Below are positions 37,959 to 46,282 of a stretch of DNA of 47,769 bases, one piece after another. The notes beneath the pieces are model-generated. The model made no database searches and was not told where the DNA came from. It was given only the letters and a program-made list of their open reading frames with translations. The DNA comes from Candidatus Contendobacter odensis Run_B_J11. GTDB lineage: Bacteria; Pseudomonadota; Gammaproteobacteria; Competibacterales; Competibacteraceae. How positions within the stretch are numbered: position 1 is the first letter of the stretch; each line of letters begins with the position of its first letter. The DNA lies in contig NZ_CBTK010000248.1 in the NCBI RefSeq assembly GCF_000531125.1, forward strand, positions 1 to 47,769. The letters are read 5' to 3'. The position numbers and the translations under genes are program-made.

Positions 37959-39917
37959 ATGCACAAGCTCACCGCCCACGATCCCGAAGCCCAATCCGCT
38001 GATTTGATCGCTGACAACCTTCAGCAACTCAAGGCGCTGTTCCCGGAAGCCTGCACCGAGGGCAAGATTGATTTCGAGGTGTTGAAGCAACTGTTGGGCG
38101 GGGCGGTGGAAGAACGCGAGGAGAAATACGGCCTGAACTGGCATGGCAAGCGCCGCGCCCGGCAACTGGCATTGACGCCCTCGACCGGCACCTTGCGCCC
38201 TTGCCCGGAGGACAGCGTGGATTGGGATACGACTCGGAATCTGATGATTGAGGGCGACAATCTGGAAGTGTTGAAGTTGCTGCAAAAGAGTTACGCCGGA
38301 AAGGTGAAGCTCATTTATATCGATCCGCCTTATAACACCGGCAAGGATTTCGTTTACCCGGATGATTACCGGGACAATATCAGGAATTATCTGGAACTAA
38401 CCGGGCAAGTCGAAGGCGGCAGGAAAATTAGCAGTAATACTGAAGCCAGTGGGCGGTTTCATACCGATTGGCTGAATATGATGTATCCGAGGTTGAAACT
38501 GGCGAGGAATTTATTAAGGGATGATGGAGTGATTTTTATTTCAATTGATAATAATGAAGTTGAAAATTTGCGTATGCTTTGTAACGAGATTTTTGGAGAA
38601 GAAAACTTTATTGAGCAGATCATTTGGAAAAAAAGAAGTACACCACCAAACGATAAGATAATTGGTGCTAATCATGATTATATACTTGGGTTTTCTAAAA
38701 ATATTGAAACACTACAATTAAATTTGCGTGAACGGTCTCAGGAGCAAATTGAGCGATACAGAAATCCTGATAATCATGTAAAAGGTGATTGGACTCCTGG
38801 CGACCTTATGGCTAATGTAAAAGGTGGTCGTTATGTGACTTCCCTGTATTTTCCAATTGTCAACCCTAATACAGGTGAAGAACACTATCCATCATCTAAC
38901 GGGAATTGGCGATTTAGTAAAGATCGTGTAGCTGAGTTACTTGAAAATAATGAGATTTACTTTGGAGAAAATGGAAAGGGACGCCCAAAATTAAAAAGAT
39001 TTTTGATTGACGTTAAAGATGGTGTTACCTATCCAACGATTTGGGATTTTGTACCTTTGAATACTGAAGGCTCATCTGAAATGGCAGAACTACTAGGTAG
39101 CATGACGGCTTTTGAAAATCCTAAGCCGTGTGGATTGATCGAAGAAATTATTAAAATTGGTTCTAATAAAGAAAGTATTATTGTAGATTTTTTTGCCGGT
39201 AGCGGGACAACCGGAAATGCAGTAATAGCGCAAAATGCAAAAGATAATGGAACCCGCCGCTTTGTTATTATTCAACTTCCAGAACCAACTGGACGAATAG
39301 ATCATTCCACCATTGCCGAACTGACTAAAGAACGCCTGCGCCGTGCTGCTGCTAAAATCAAAAACGAATTAACCACGAAAGACACGAAAAGCACGAAAGA
39401 AAAGATAAGCGAAGATTTATTGAGTAATGCTGATAAAGATTCTTTTCGTGATCTTCGTGATTTTCGTGGTTCAAATAATCTTGATCTCGGCTTCCGCGTA
39501 TTTAAACTCGACTCCTCCAACATCCGCGCCTGGGAACCCGACCGCGATAACCTTCCACAATCCCTGTTCGACGCTACCGACCACCTGAAAACCGACCGCA
39601 GCGAACAGGACATCCTGTTTGAATTGCTGCTCAAGCTCGGCCTCGACCTCACCATTCCCATTGAGCAAAAAACCATCGCGGGTAAGACCGTTCACAACAT
39701 CGGCGCGGGTGTATTGCTGGTCTGCTTGGCCCCGCAGATTACCGCTGCCGAAGTCGAACCGCTGGCCCTGGGGCTGGTGGACTGGCATCAACAACTGGCC
39801 CCGGTTGGCGATTCTCAACTCGTGTTTCGCGATAGCGCCTTTGCCGATGATGTCGCCAAGACCAACCTCACCGCCATTCTCCAGCAGCACGGGCTGGATA
39901 ACGTGCGGAGCCTGTAA
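37959..39917 (+). CDS. mod: Type III-like site-specific adenine DNA methyltransferase (Mod)
   Basis: This is a 652-residue beta-class N6-adenine methyltransferase, with motif IV IDPPYNTGKDF (DPPY at 122-125) before motif I DFFAGSGTTGNAV near 410. It supplies DNA recognition and, in type III systems, protective methylation. The ATG at 37959 is preferred; an in-frame TTG at 37890 has no ribosome site and reads through the leader repeat. The central part (about 38300-39480, target recognition region) is strikingly AT-rich compared with both ends, suggesting exchange of the specificity domain. Near residues 472-504 a palindromic repeat is inserted in frame. The C-terminal block LGFRVFKLDSSNIRAWEPD is typical of Mod. 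It is followed after 37 nt by the ATPase. Confidence 0.9.
   Translation: MHKLTAHDPEAQSADLIADNLQQLKALFPEACTEGKIDFEVLKQLLGGAVEEREEKYGLNWHGKRRARQLALTPSTGTLRPCPEDSVDWDTTRNLMIEGDNLEVLKLLQKSYAGKVKLIYIDPPYNTGKDFVYPDDYRDNIRNYLELTGQVEGGRKISSNTEASGRFHTDWLNMMYPRLKLARNLLRDDGVIFISIDNNEVENLRMLCNEIFGEENFIEQIIWKKRSTPPNDKIIGANHDYILGFSKNIETLQLNLRERSQEQIERYRNPDNHVKGDWTPGDLMANVKGGRYVTSLYFPIVNPNTGEEHYPSSNGNWRFSKDRVAELLENNEIYFGENGKGRPKLKRFLIDVKDGVTYPTIWDFVPLNTEGSSEMAELLGSMTAFENPKPCGLIEEIIKIGSNKESIIVDFFAGSGTTGNAVIAQNAKDNGTRRFVIIQLPEPTGRIDHSTIAELTKERLRRAAAKIKNELTTKDTKSTKEKISEDLLSNADKDSFRDLRDFRGSNNLDLGFRVFKLDSSNIRAWEPDRDNLPQSLFDATDHLKTDRSEQDILFELLLKLGLDLTIPIEQKTIAGKTVHNIGAGVLLVCLAPQITAAEVEPLALGLVDWHQQLAPVGDSQLVFRDSAFADDVAKTNLTAILQQHGLDNVRSL
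39371..39471. repeat. In-frame palindromic CACGAA repeat element inside mod
   Basis: The left arm at 39371-39401 begins AACCACGAAAGACACGAAAA. The right arm at 39440-39471 is nearly its reverse complement. Each arm is three 9-bp units of the form NNNCACGAA. The element has no stop codon in the mod frame and encodes TTKDTKSTKEK on entry and FRDLRDFRG on exit, between the catalytic and C-terminal parts of Mod. It has the look of a small protein-coding palindromic insertion. Confidence 0.82.
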
Positions 39918-39954
39918 AAATCCATGATCCCAATTACTGACGGAGAGCGTGATC

Positions 39955-41313
39955 ATGCCTCACCGCACTTGGATTAAACGACTGGAGCTAAAAAATTATC
40001 GCTGCTTTGCTCATCTGACCATCGATTTTGATGAGCGGTTGACGGTACTCATTGCCCACAACGGCGCCGGCAAAACAACAGTGCTGGACGCTCTAGCCGT
40101 CGCGTTAGGCACCTTTGTCGGTAGCTTTTATACGGGGAAACGCACCGGTATCAATAGTGAGGATGTACGGCTACGAATGACCCAGATTGAATTGCGCGAG
40201 ATGGAGCCACAGTTTCCAGTAGTTATCAACGCACGCGGTGAAGTAAATAGCGAGTCTATCGAATGGGCGCGTTGGCTCAATACCCCAAAATCGGGTACAA
40301 CGATCAAGGAAGCTAAACCATTAACCGCTATTGGCGAACGAATGCAGTACGCAGTAACGCAAAAACAATCTGTTGTATTACCACTGGTTGCTTATTATGG
40401 CACTGGAAGACTGTGGAACCAGAAGAAAAAGACTGAAAAAAAGGTATTCGAGAGCGAATTTTATTCGCGAACAGTGGGTTATCAGGACTGCCTTGATCCG
40501 GCCTCAAGCTACAAGTTTTTTGAAGATTGGCTTCGCTATACCGCACAAGCAGATTTCGATTGGCGCCATCAGCAACGCGAGCGTTTAGGAAATAACCATG
40601 CTGAAACGGATACGCCTTACACCCCCTTGATCGCCGCTGTCCGCCAAGCCGTCGATGAATGCCTGATGACCACCACCGGCTGGCGCAATCTGCGCTACAG
40701 CTTTACGCACCAAACGGTCGTGATGGAACACCCGGAATCGGGCGTCCTGGAAGTTAATCAGCTTTCAGACGGGGTGCGAAATATGATCGCATTAGTCGCC
40801 GATATTGCTTATCGAATGGCGCGACTTAATTCTGATTTTGGCCGCAACGCTGCAAAACAAACACCTGGCCTGATTCTTATTGATGAAGTCGATATGCACC
40901 TGCATCCAGAATGGCAACAAGTGGTACTACAAGACCTGACCTTTGCGTTTCCGCAAATACAGTTTGTCGTGACGACTCACAGCCCACAAGTAATTTCAAC
41001 AGTAAAACGGGAACATGTGCGCGTATTGAGTGAAAACCAGGAAGGTGATGCCATTGCCGCGATCCCTCCGGCTCGTACCTATGGCCGTAGCAATGCCGAC
41101 GTCATGCAATCCGTGATGGGCGTTTCCCCAGAACCGGAAATTCATGAAAGCAAAGATTTGCGCAACTATTTAGCGGTTGTGGAACAAGGAGATTGGCGCA
41201 CTGAAGAGATACAGGCATTGCGATCCAAATTGACCGATGCGTTGGGTAATGACCATCCCCTGCTTCGTCGCGCTGAACTGATCATGCGCCGTCGTGAGGC
41301 GCTGGGGCAATGA
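39955..41313 (+). CDS. PtuA-like AAA/ABC-type ATPase
   Basis: This 452-residue ATPase starts at ATG 39955 with GGAGAG 7 nt upstream; an in-frame GTG at 39949 is less well placed. An N-terminal RecF/SMC-like beta strand (IKRLELKNYRCFAHLTIDF) leads to Walker A AHNGAGKTT at 34-42. A middle helical region, the ABC-like signature QLSDGVRNMIALVAD near 268 and Walker B LILIDEVDMHLHPEWQQ near 306 follow, then VVTTHSPQVI. This is the architecture of the Septu ATPase PtuA and of the ATPase in retron Ec78-type systems. The next gene is an HNH nuclease starting in the ATGA overlap, as expected for PtuAB. No reverse transcriptase is present. Confidence 0.85.
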   Translation: MPHRTWIKRLELKNYRCFAHLTIDFDERLTVLIAHNGAGKTTVLDALAVALGTFVGSFYTGKRTGINSEDVRLRMTQIELREMEPQFPVVINARGEVNSESIEWARWLNTPKSGTTIKEAKPLTAIGERMQYAVTQKQSVVLPLVAYYGTGRLWNQKKKTEKKVFESEFYSRTVGYQDCLDPASSYKFFEDWLRYTAQADFDWRHQQRERLGNNHAETDTPYTPLIAAVRQAVDECLMTTTGWRNLRYSFTHQTVVMEHPESGVLEVNQLSDGVRNMIALVADIAYRMARLNSDFGRNAAKQTPGLILIDEVDMHLHPEWQQVVLQDLTFAFPQIQFVVTTHSPQVISTVKREHVRVLSENQEGDAIAAIPPARTYGRSNADVMQSVMGVSPEPEIHESKDLRNYLAVVEQGDWRTEEIQALRSKLTDALGNDHPLLRRAELIMRRREALGQ

Positions 41314-42047
41314 GGGCCATACAGAAAACCAGTGGACACTACTCATTGAATCAGCGCCAGATTCGGCATCAGTAGGAATTGCGCGATGGAACGGCATCAC
41401 CGAAAGCATGGGAAAATTTTCGCGCTAACCGAGACACTCGCGACCTATGCTTACTTGAGCAATTTGGTTTATGCGCTTACAGCGAAACTCTGCTCGATGC
41501 TAATGATCTAGGGATGCATCTTGATCATGTACGCCCTAGATCGAAGTTTCCTGCCGATACTTTTGATCACCATAACCTGTTGCTGTCAGCCATTGATGAT
41601 ATTAGTTTTCGCAAACTGATCAAGCGGGATGTATTTGGCGGACATGCGCGTAGCAATCACTATTCAAAATCAGATTTTATTCACCCAATCCGGCCCGATT
41701 GTCAGCGTTTCTTTCACTATGCCAGTGATGGTCGAATTGAACCGGCGTTGACCCTTTCTGAAAGCAATAAGCGCAAAGCGGTTTATACGATTGCGATATT
41801 GAATCTCAATGCGCCATTATTGATTAACAGTCGTCGGCGCTGGCTTGAAACACTTGAAGAGGAAATCGATCAACTGCTGGAAATGCCTGCTGCGCTGGAA
41901 AATTTTGCCGAGGCGGAGCTGTGCCTGACTAACAATAAACTGCGTCCATTCCATAGCGCCGTGCGGGAACGATTCGGCGCACTGGGCGAACGGGTCATCC
42001 GGCAGCATTGCATCCACATTACGAGCGACCATGAAACTCCACTTTGA
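41310..42047 (+). pseudogene. PtuB-like HNH endonuclease interrupted by an in-frame amber codon
   Basis: An ATG at 41310, overlapping the ATPase stop (ATGA), opens a frame coding MRAIQKTSGHYSLNQ, the expected N-terminus of this HNH family. TAG at 41373-41375 (codon 22) stops it. The same frame then stays open for 223 codons from TTG 41379, two codons later. The downstream part has WENFRANRDTRDLCLLEQFG, CAYSE (the second zinc Cys of CAYCE replaced by Ser), HLDHVRPRSKF and DHHNLLLSAI, an HNH core like PtuB and the retron-associated HNH proteins. It may be a fresh nonsense mutation, a sequencing error, or rescued by restart at TTG. The end overlaps res by 17 nt. Confidence 0.82.
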
Positions 42048-45006
42048 ACCCAATCTTGATTACCAGCGCACCGCTATCGAATCCGTCTGCGACCTGTTTC
42101 GTGGTCAGGAAATTTGCCGCTCCGAGTTCACCGTTACCCATAACGATCCCGACGCGCAACAAACCCTGACCTTCGCCCAAAGCGACCTGGGCATCGGTAA
42201 TCGCCTGCACCTGCTCGATGATGAACTCCACACCAACCTCAACGACATTCAACTCCGCAACGGTCTGAAACCTTCTGCATCCCTCGCGTCCGGCGATTTC
42301 ACCGTCGAGATGGAAACCGGCACCGGCAAAACCTACGTCTATCTGCGCACGATCTTTGAACTCAACAAAGGCTACGGCTTTACCAAATTCGTCATTGTCG
42401 TGCCCTCGGTCGCGATTAAGGAAGGCGTCTACAAAACCCTCCAGATCACCGAAGACCACTTCCGGCCTCTCTACGCCAACACCCCTTTCGAGTTCTTCCT
42501 CTACGATTCCGCCAAACTCGGCCAAGTGCGCAACTTCGCCACCAGCCCGCATATTCAAATCATGGTGGTCACGGTCGGGGCGATTAACAAAAAGGATGTG
42601 AATAATCTCTACAAGGACACTGAGAAAACCGGCGGTGAGAAACCGATTGACCTGATTCGCGCCACGCAACCTATCGTCATTGTGGATGAACCGCAAAGCG
42701 TTGATGGCGGCTTGGAAGGGCATGGCAGGAAAGCCCTCGGCGAGATGAATCCACTCTGCACCTTGCGTTACTCCGCAACCCATGCCGACAAACACCACAT
42801 GCTCTATCGGCTCGATGCGGTGGACGCCTACGAACGCAAACTGGTGAAGCAGATTGAAGTCGCTTCCCTGGATGTGCAAGGCGGTCACAACAAAGCGTAT
42901 GTGAAACTGCTGGCGACACAGAATCAGCGTGGAACCATTACCGCGAAAGTCGAACTGGATGTGCAGCGCGGCTCCACCATTCACCGCCAAACCATGACAG
43001 TGCAGGACGGCGATGATCTGGAGCAGACCACCAGACGCGCCCTGTACGCCGATTGCCGGATCGGCGAAATTCGCTGCGCCAAAGGTCAGGAATTGGTCGA
43101 AGTCAAAGTCCCCGGCGGCGAACACTGGCTGTCCCTCGGTCAGGCGATTGGCGACGTAGACGGCGATGCGCTCAAACGGCTGATGATCCGCCGCACCATC
43201 AAGGAGCATCTGGACAAGGAACTGCGCTTGCGCCCGCAAGGGATCAAGGTGCTGTCCTTGTTTTTCATCGACACTGTGGCGCATTACCGCCAGTACGACG
43301 CCAGCGGCCAACCACAGAAGGGAAAATATGCGCTGATGTTCGAGGAAGAATATCGGCGCTGGGCGAACCATCCCGATTATCAAAGCCTGTTCAAAGAAAT
43401 CGACCTGACCATAGAGGCTTCCGCAGTCCACGACGGCTATTTTTCCATCGACAAGAAAGGCGCATGGACGGATACCGCCGAGAATAATCAGGGCAACCGC
43501 GACAGTGCCGAACGCGCTTACAGCCTGATCATGAAGGAAAAAGAGAAGCTCCTCAGTTTCGACACCCCTCTGAAATTCATCTTCTCTCACTCGGCGCTAC
43601 GCGAAGGCTGGGACAATCCCAACGTCTTCCAGATTTGCGCCCTGCGCGACATCGGCAGTGAACGCGAACGCCGCCAGACTATCGGGCGCGGCCTGCGCTT
43701 GTGCGTGAACCAGCAGGGCGAACGGCTGCGCGGCTTTGCCATTAACACCCTGACCGTCATCGCCACCGAGAGCTACGAACAATTCGCCGAGAACTTGCAG
43801 AAAGAGATTGAAACCGACACCGGCATTCGCTTCGGCATCGTCGAAAAACACCAATTCGCGGCCATCCCGGTCATGGATGCGACCGGACGCACCACCGCAT
43901 TAGGCGTCGTTCAGTCCGAAGCCCTGTGGAACCATCTCCAGAAAGCAGGCTATGTGGACAAAAACGGCAAGGTGCAGGATTCGCTACGGCGGGCGCTCAA
44001 GGACGGGACGTTGCACTTGCCTGAATCATTCCAGGCCCAGCTTCCCCAAGTGCAGGCGATCCTGCACAAGCTCGCGGGCAAACTGGACATCAAGGACGCC
44101 AATGAACGACAGCCGATCAAGACCCGGCAGGCGATTTTGCACAGTGCTGAATTCAAGGCGCTGTGGGATCGCATCAAGCACAAGACGACCTATCGGGTGC
44201 AGTTCGATAACGACAAGCTACTGACGGATTGCGCCAAGGCGCTACAGGACGCGCCACCGATCAGCAAAACGCGGGTCAATATCCGCAAAGCCGATCTCAC
44301 CATCGGGCGGGGCGGAGTCAGTGCCGCAGAGACCGCGACCGCTTTTGGCATCACCCTGGATGAACGCGACATCGTATTACCCGATCTGCTCACCGACTTG
44401 CAGGACAAGACCCAACTCACTCGCCGCAGTTTGGTACGGATTCTCAATGACAGCGGGCGACTGAATGACTTTAGCCGTAATCCGCAGCAGTTTATCGAAC
44501 TCACCACTGAGGTTATCAACCGCAGTAAACGGCTGGCCCTAGTGGACGGCATCAAATACCAGCGCCTCGGCGACGAATGCTATTACGCCCAGGAACTCTT
44601 TGAGCAAGAGGAATTAACCGGCTACCTGAAAAACATGTTAGCGGTTAAGAAATCGGTCTACGAACACATCGTTTACGATTCAGCCGGAGTCGAGCGCACC
44701 TTTGCCGAACAGTTGGAGAAGAACGAATCCGTCAAGGTATACGCAAAACTCCCTGGCTGGTTCAAAGTCCCGACGCCCTTGGGCAGTTATAACCCGGATT
44801 GGGCGGTACTCATCGAGAAGGACGGCGCGGAACGGCTTTACTTCGTGGTAGAGACCAAGGGTGGCCTGTTTACTGACGACTTGCGCGATAAGGAAAGCGC
44901 AAAAATCGAGTGTGGTAAAGCTCATTTCGAGGCGTTGCGAGTGGATGCTACGTCTGCTCAATACATCGTTGCCAGAAATATCAATGATCTCGTCGCGCAT
45001 TGTTGA
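42031..45006 (+). CDS. res: Type III restriction enzyme helicase-nuclease subunit (Res)
   Basis: This 991-residue Res-like protein has an N-terminal SF2 motor and a C-terminal PD-(D/E)XK nuclease. Motifs are METGTGKTYVYLRTI (Walker A, 94-101), IVIVDEPQSVDGG near 218 (the DEPQ box typical of Res), RYSATH, and RRQTIGRGLRLCVN near 550. Near 920-945, NPDWAVLIEKDG and YFVVETKGG carry the nuclease residues. Length and all motifs are intact, so restriction activity is plausible. It starts inside the end of the HNH gene (17-nt overlap). With Mod it would recognise unmodified DNA and cut after translocation, the known type III mechanism. In type III systems mod and res are normally adjacent; here two genes separate them. 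Confidence 0.9.
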   Translation: MKLHFEPNLDYQRTAIESVCDLFRGQEICRSEFTVTHNDPDAQQTLTFAQSDLGIGNRLHLLDDELHTNLNDIQLRNGLKPSASLASGDFTVEMETGTGKTYVYLRTIFELNKGYGFTKFVIVVPSVAIKEGVYKTLQITEDHFRPLYANTPFEFFLYDSAKLGQVRNFATSPHIQIMVVTVGAINKKDVNNLYKDTEKTGGEKPIDLIRATQPIVIVDEPQSVDGGLEGHGRKALGEMNPLCTLRYSATHADKHHMLYRLDAVDAYERKLVKQIEVASLDVQGGHNKAYVKLLATQNQRGTITAKVELDVQRGSTIHRQTMTVQDGDDLEQTTRRALYADCRIGEIRCAKGQELVEVKVPGGEHWLSLGQAIGDVDGDALKRLMIRRTIKEHLDKELRLRPQGIKVLSLFFIDTVAHYRQYDASGQPQKGKYALMFEEEYRRWANHPDYQSLFKEIDLTIEASAVHDGYFSIDKKGAWTDTAENNQGNRDSAERAYSLIMKEKEKLLSFDTPLKFIFSHSALREGWDNPNVFQICALRDIGSERERRQTIGRGLRLCVNQQGERLRGFAINTLTVIATESYEQFAENLQKEIETDTGIRFGIVEKHQFAAIPVMDATGRTTALGVVQSEALWNHLQKAGYVDKNGKVQDSLRRALKDGTLHLPESFQAQLPQVQAILHKLAGKLDIKDANERQPIKTRQAILHSAEFKALWDRIKHKTTYRVQFDNDKLLTDCAKALQDAPPISKTRVNIRKADLTIGRGGVSAAETATAFGITLDERDIVLPDLLTDLQDKTQLTRRSLVRILNDSGRLNDFSRNPQQFIELTTEVINRSKRLALVDGIKYQRLGDECYYAQELFEQEELTGYLKNMLAVKKSVYEHIVYDSAGVERTFAEQLEKNESVKVYAKLPGWFKVPTPLGSYNPDWAVLIEKDGAERLYFVVETKGGLFTDDLRDKESAKIECGKAHFEALRVDATSAQYIVARNINDLVAHC

Positions 45007-45108
45007 TGGGGCAATCAGGAAAAGATATAGGTGATGAAAATTCTTGATTTTAGTAAATTAAAATGGTGTTTATAAATTCCACAAGCTGTATAGAAGTGCT
45101 ATAACTAT

Positions 45109-45128
45109 GGGTACACTGTTGGGTACAC
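45109..45128. other. GGGTACAC direct repeat, possible integration scar
   Basis: GGGTACAC occurs at 45109-45116 and again at 45121-45128 in the non-coding 45007-45236 stretch, at the right edge of the accessory region. Tandem GGGTACA motifs of this spacing are often seen by attachment sites of tyrosine-integrase elements. No integrase gene is present in the window, and I found no matching copy at the left edge. The rest of this gap is AT-rich and without a gene. Confidence 0.35.
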
Positions 45129-45173
45129 GAACATTACGCGACTTCAAGATATGCAATGCAGCCGTAAGACACT

Positions 45174-45197
45174 AAAAAAGCCGCTGAAATAGCGGCT
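45174..45197 (-). terminator. Intrinsic terminator of yicC
   Basis: On the minus strand AGCCGCT, loop ATTTC, AGCGGCT is followed by TTTTT (stem 45179-45185 / 45191-45197, U-tract complement of 45174-45178). It lies about 40 nt after the yicC stop and has the full form of a rho-independent terminator. Confidence 0.85.
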
Positions 45198-45236
45198 TAA
45201 ATAGACGCATAAGATGAGGTGAAACCCGGTGAAAAT

Positions 45237-46103
45237 CTACTCGATATTCTGAATCTGTTCGCGCATCTGTTCAATCAGCACCTTGAGTTCAACCGCAGCG
45301 CGAGTGGTATCGGTATCGGCAGATTTTGAGGACAGGGTATTGGCTTCGCGATTAAGTTCCTGCATTAGAAAATCCAGCCGGCGCCCAACCGGTTCGGGAC
45401 GGGCAAACACCGCCTGAATCTCGTCAAGATGGGTGTCGAGCCGGTCAAGCTCTTCATCCACATCCAGCCGTTGGGCGATCAAAACCAGCTCCTGTTCCAA
45501 CCGACCGGGATCGCTATCGGTCGAAATGTCCGCCAACCGGCTGAGCAACCGGTCACGCCAGCGGGACAACACTTCGGGGCGGCGGGTGCGTACCCGCGTG
45601 ACCTGAACCCGAATTGCCTCGCAGCGTTGTTGCAGCAGTTCGGCGGTGCGCTGACCTTCCCGTTCCCGCGTCGCAATCAATTCCGCCAGCGCCGCGTCCA
45701 GACCACTGAGAACAGCGGCGCGGATGTCATCGAGGTTGGGTTCCGCTTCGTTAAGCGCCCCCGGCCAGCGCAGCACGTCGATCAGCCGTAGACCCGTGCC
45801 CGGCCCGATCATGTGTTCCAGTTCCGCCGCCACTTCGAGCAACCGCTCAACGACCGGCAAATTCAAGGCAATGGCGGACGGGGCGGCGCTGGCGGCTTGT
45901 AGCTTGAGTGTGGCTTCGACCTTGCCACGGCTGAGCGCCGCGCCAATCCGCTCGCGCACCAGGGTTTCCAAGCCTCGCAGCGCTTCCGGCAGGCGCAGGG
46001 CAGTTTCCAGATAGCGGTGGTTCACCGACCGCAACTCCCAGGTAATCGTGCCCCACGCGCTGGACTGTTCCTGGCGCGCAAAGGCGGTCATGCTGCGTAA
46101 CAT
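45237..46103 (-). CDS. yicC: YicC family endoribonuclease
   Basis: YicC-type proteins are hexameric endoribonucleases linked to small-RNA turnover and stationary-phase stress. The 288 residues begin [12 protein letters not shown], the family start. They show [27 protein letters not shown], a helical middle with [22 protein letters not shown], and the C-terminal signature [22 protein letters not shown] followed by [18 protein letters not shown]. It is divergent from rph. Complete and ordinary, it marks the return to core genome after the island. Confidence 0.95.
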   Translation of the reverse strand: MLRSMTAFARQEQSSAWGTITWELRSVNHRYLETALRLPEALRGLETLVRERIGAALSRGKVEATLKLQAASAAPSAIALNLPVVERLLEVAAELEHMIGPGTGLRLIDVLRWPGALNEAEPNLDDIRAAVLSGLDAALAELIATREREGQRTAELLQQRCEAIRVQVTRVRTRRPEVLSRWRDRLLSRLADISTDSDPGRLEQELVLIAQRLDVDEELDRLDTHLDEIQAVFARPEPVGRRLDFLMQELNREANTLSSKSADTDTTRAAVELKVLIEQMREQIQNIE

Positions 46104-46138
46104 GGGTCTATCCTCATTTTCAGTGTTTTTTTATCTTA

Positions 46139-46179
46139 GGTGGTATTCGCCGTATTAGCGCGATACCACGCCATTTTTT
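46139..46179 (+). promoter_or_regulatory. Hairpin in the yicC-rph divergent region
   Basis: GTGGTAT at 46140-46146 pairs with ATACCAC at 46163-46169, and the plus strand continues GCCATTTTTT. It resembles a terminator on the plus strand, but nothing is transcribed towards it. It may be an operator or a 5' leader hairpin of the divergent genes. The role is uncertain. Confidence 0.35.
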
Positions 46180-46227
46180 CGTCCGGCGCCGAACCTGCGG
46201 GGGTACTCTCGTGGCGCTCACCGGTTC

Positions 46228-46236
46228 TGTTATAGT
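46228..46236 (+). promoter_or_regulatory. Candidate extended -10 promoter of rph
   Basis: TGT followed by TATAGT (46231-46236) matches an extended -10 element about 45 nt before the rph start. No good -35 is seen, which is usual for extended -10 promoters. The assignment is from pattern only. Confidence 0.4.
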
Positions 46237-46282
46237 TCCGCGCCCTATCATTTCATCCCGATTTAGCCCACAGGAACTGCCC

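Noticed and set aside
33059-39917. DISARM-like system (SNF2 helicase plus methylase)
   Set aside because: No DrmA helicase, DrmB (DUF1998) or separate DrmC phospholipase gene is present, and Res with Mod points to a type III-like core.
41373-41375. Amber codon recoding as the normal genetic code of this organism
   Set aside because: TAG is used as an ordinary stop in map, glnD and uppS, so general recoding is not supported.
39955-42047. Retron of the Ec78 type, which also uses a PtuAB-like pair
   Set aside because: There is no reverse transcriptase gene or msr-msd-like region nearby. The neighbours are mod and res.
42019-43590. A 523-codon open frame on the minus strand within res
   Set aside because: It is fully antisense to the res motor domain, whose motifs are clear. 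The antisense protein is low-complexity and the frame is a product of GC-rich codon use.
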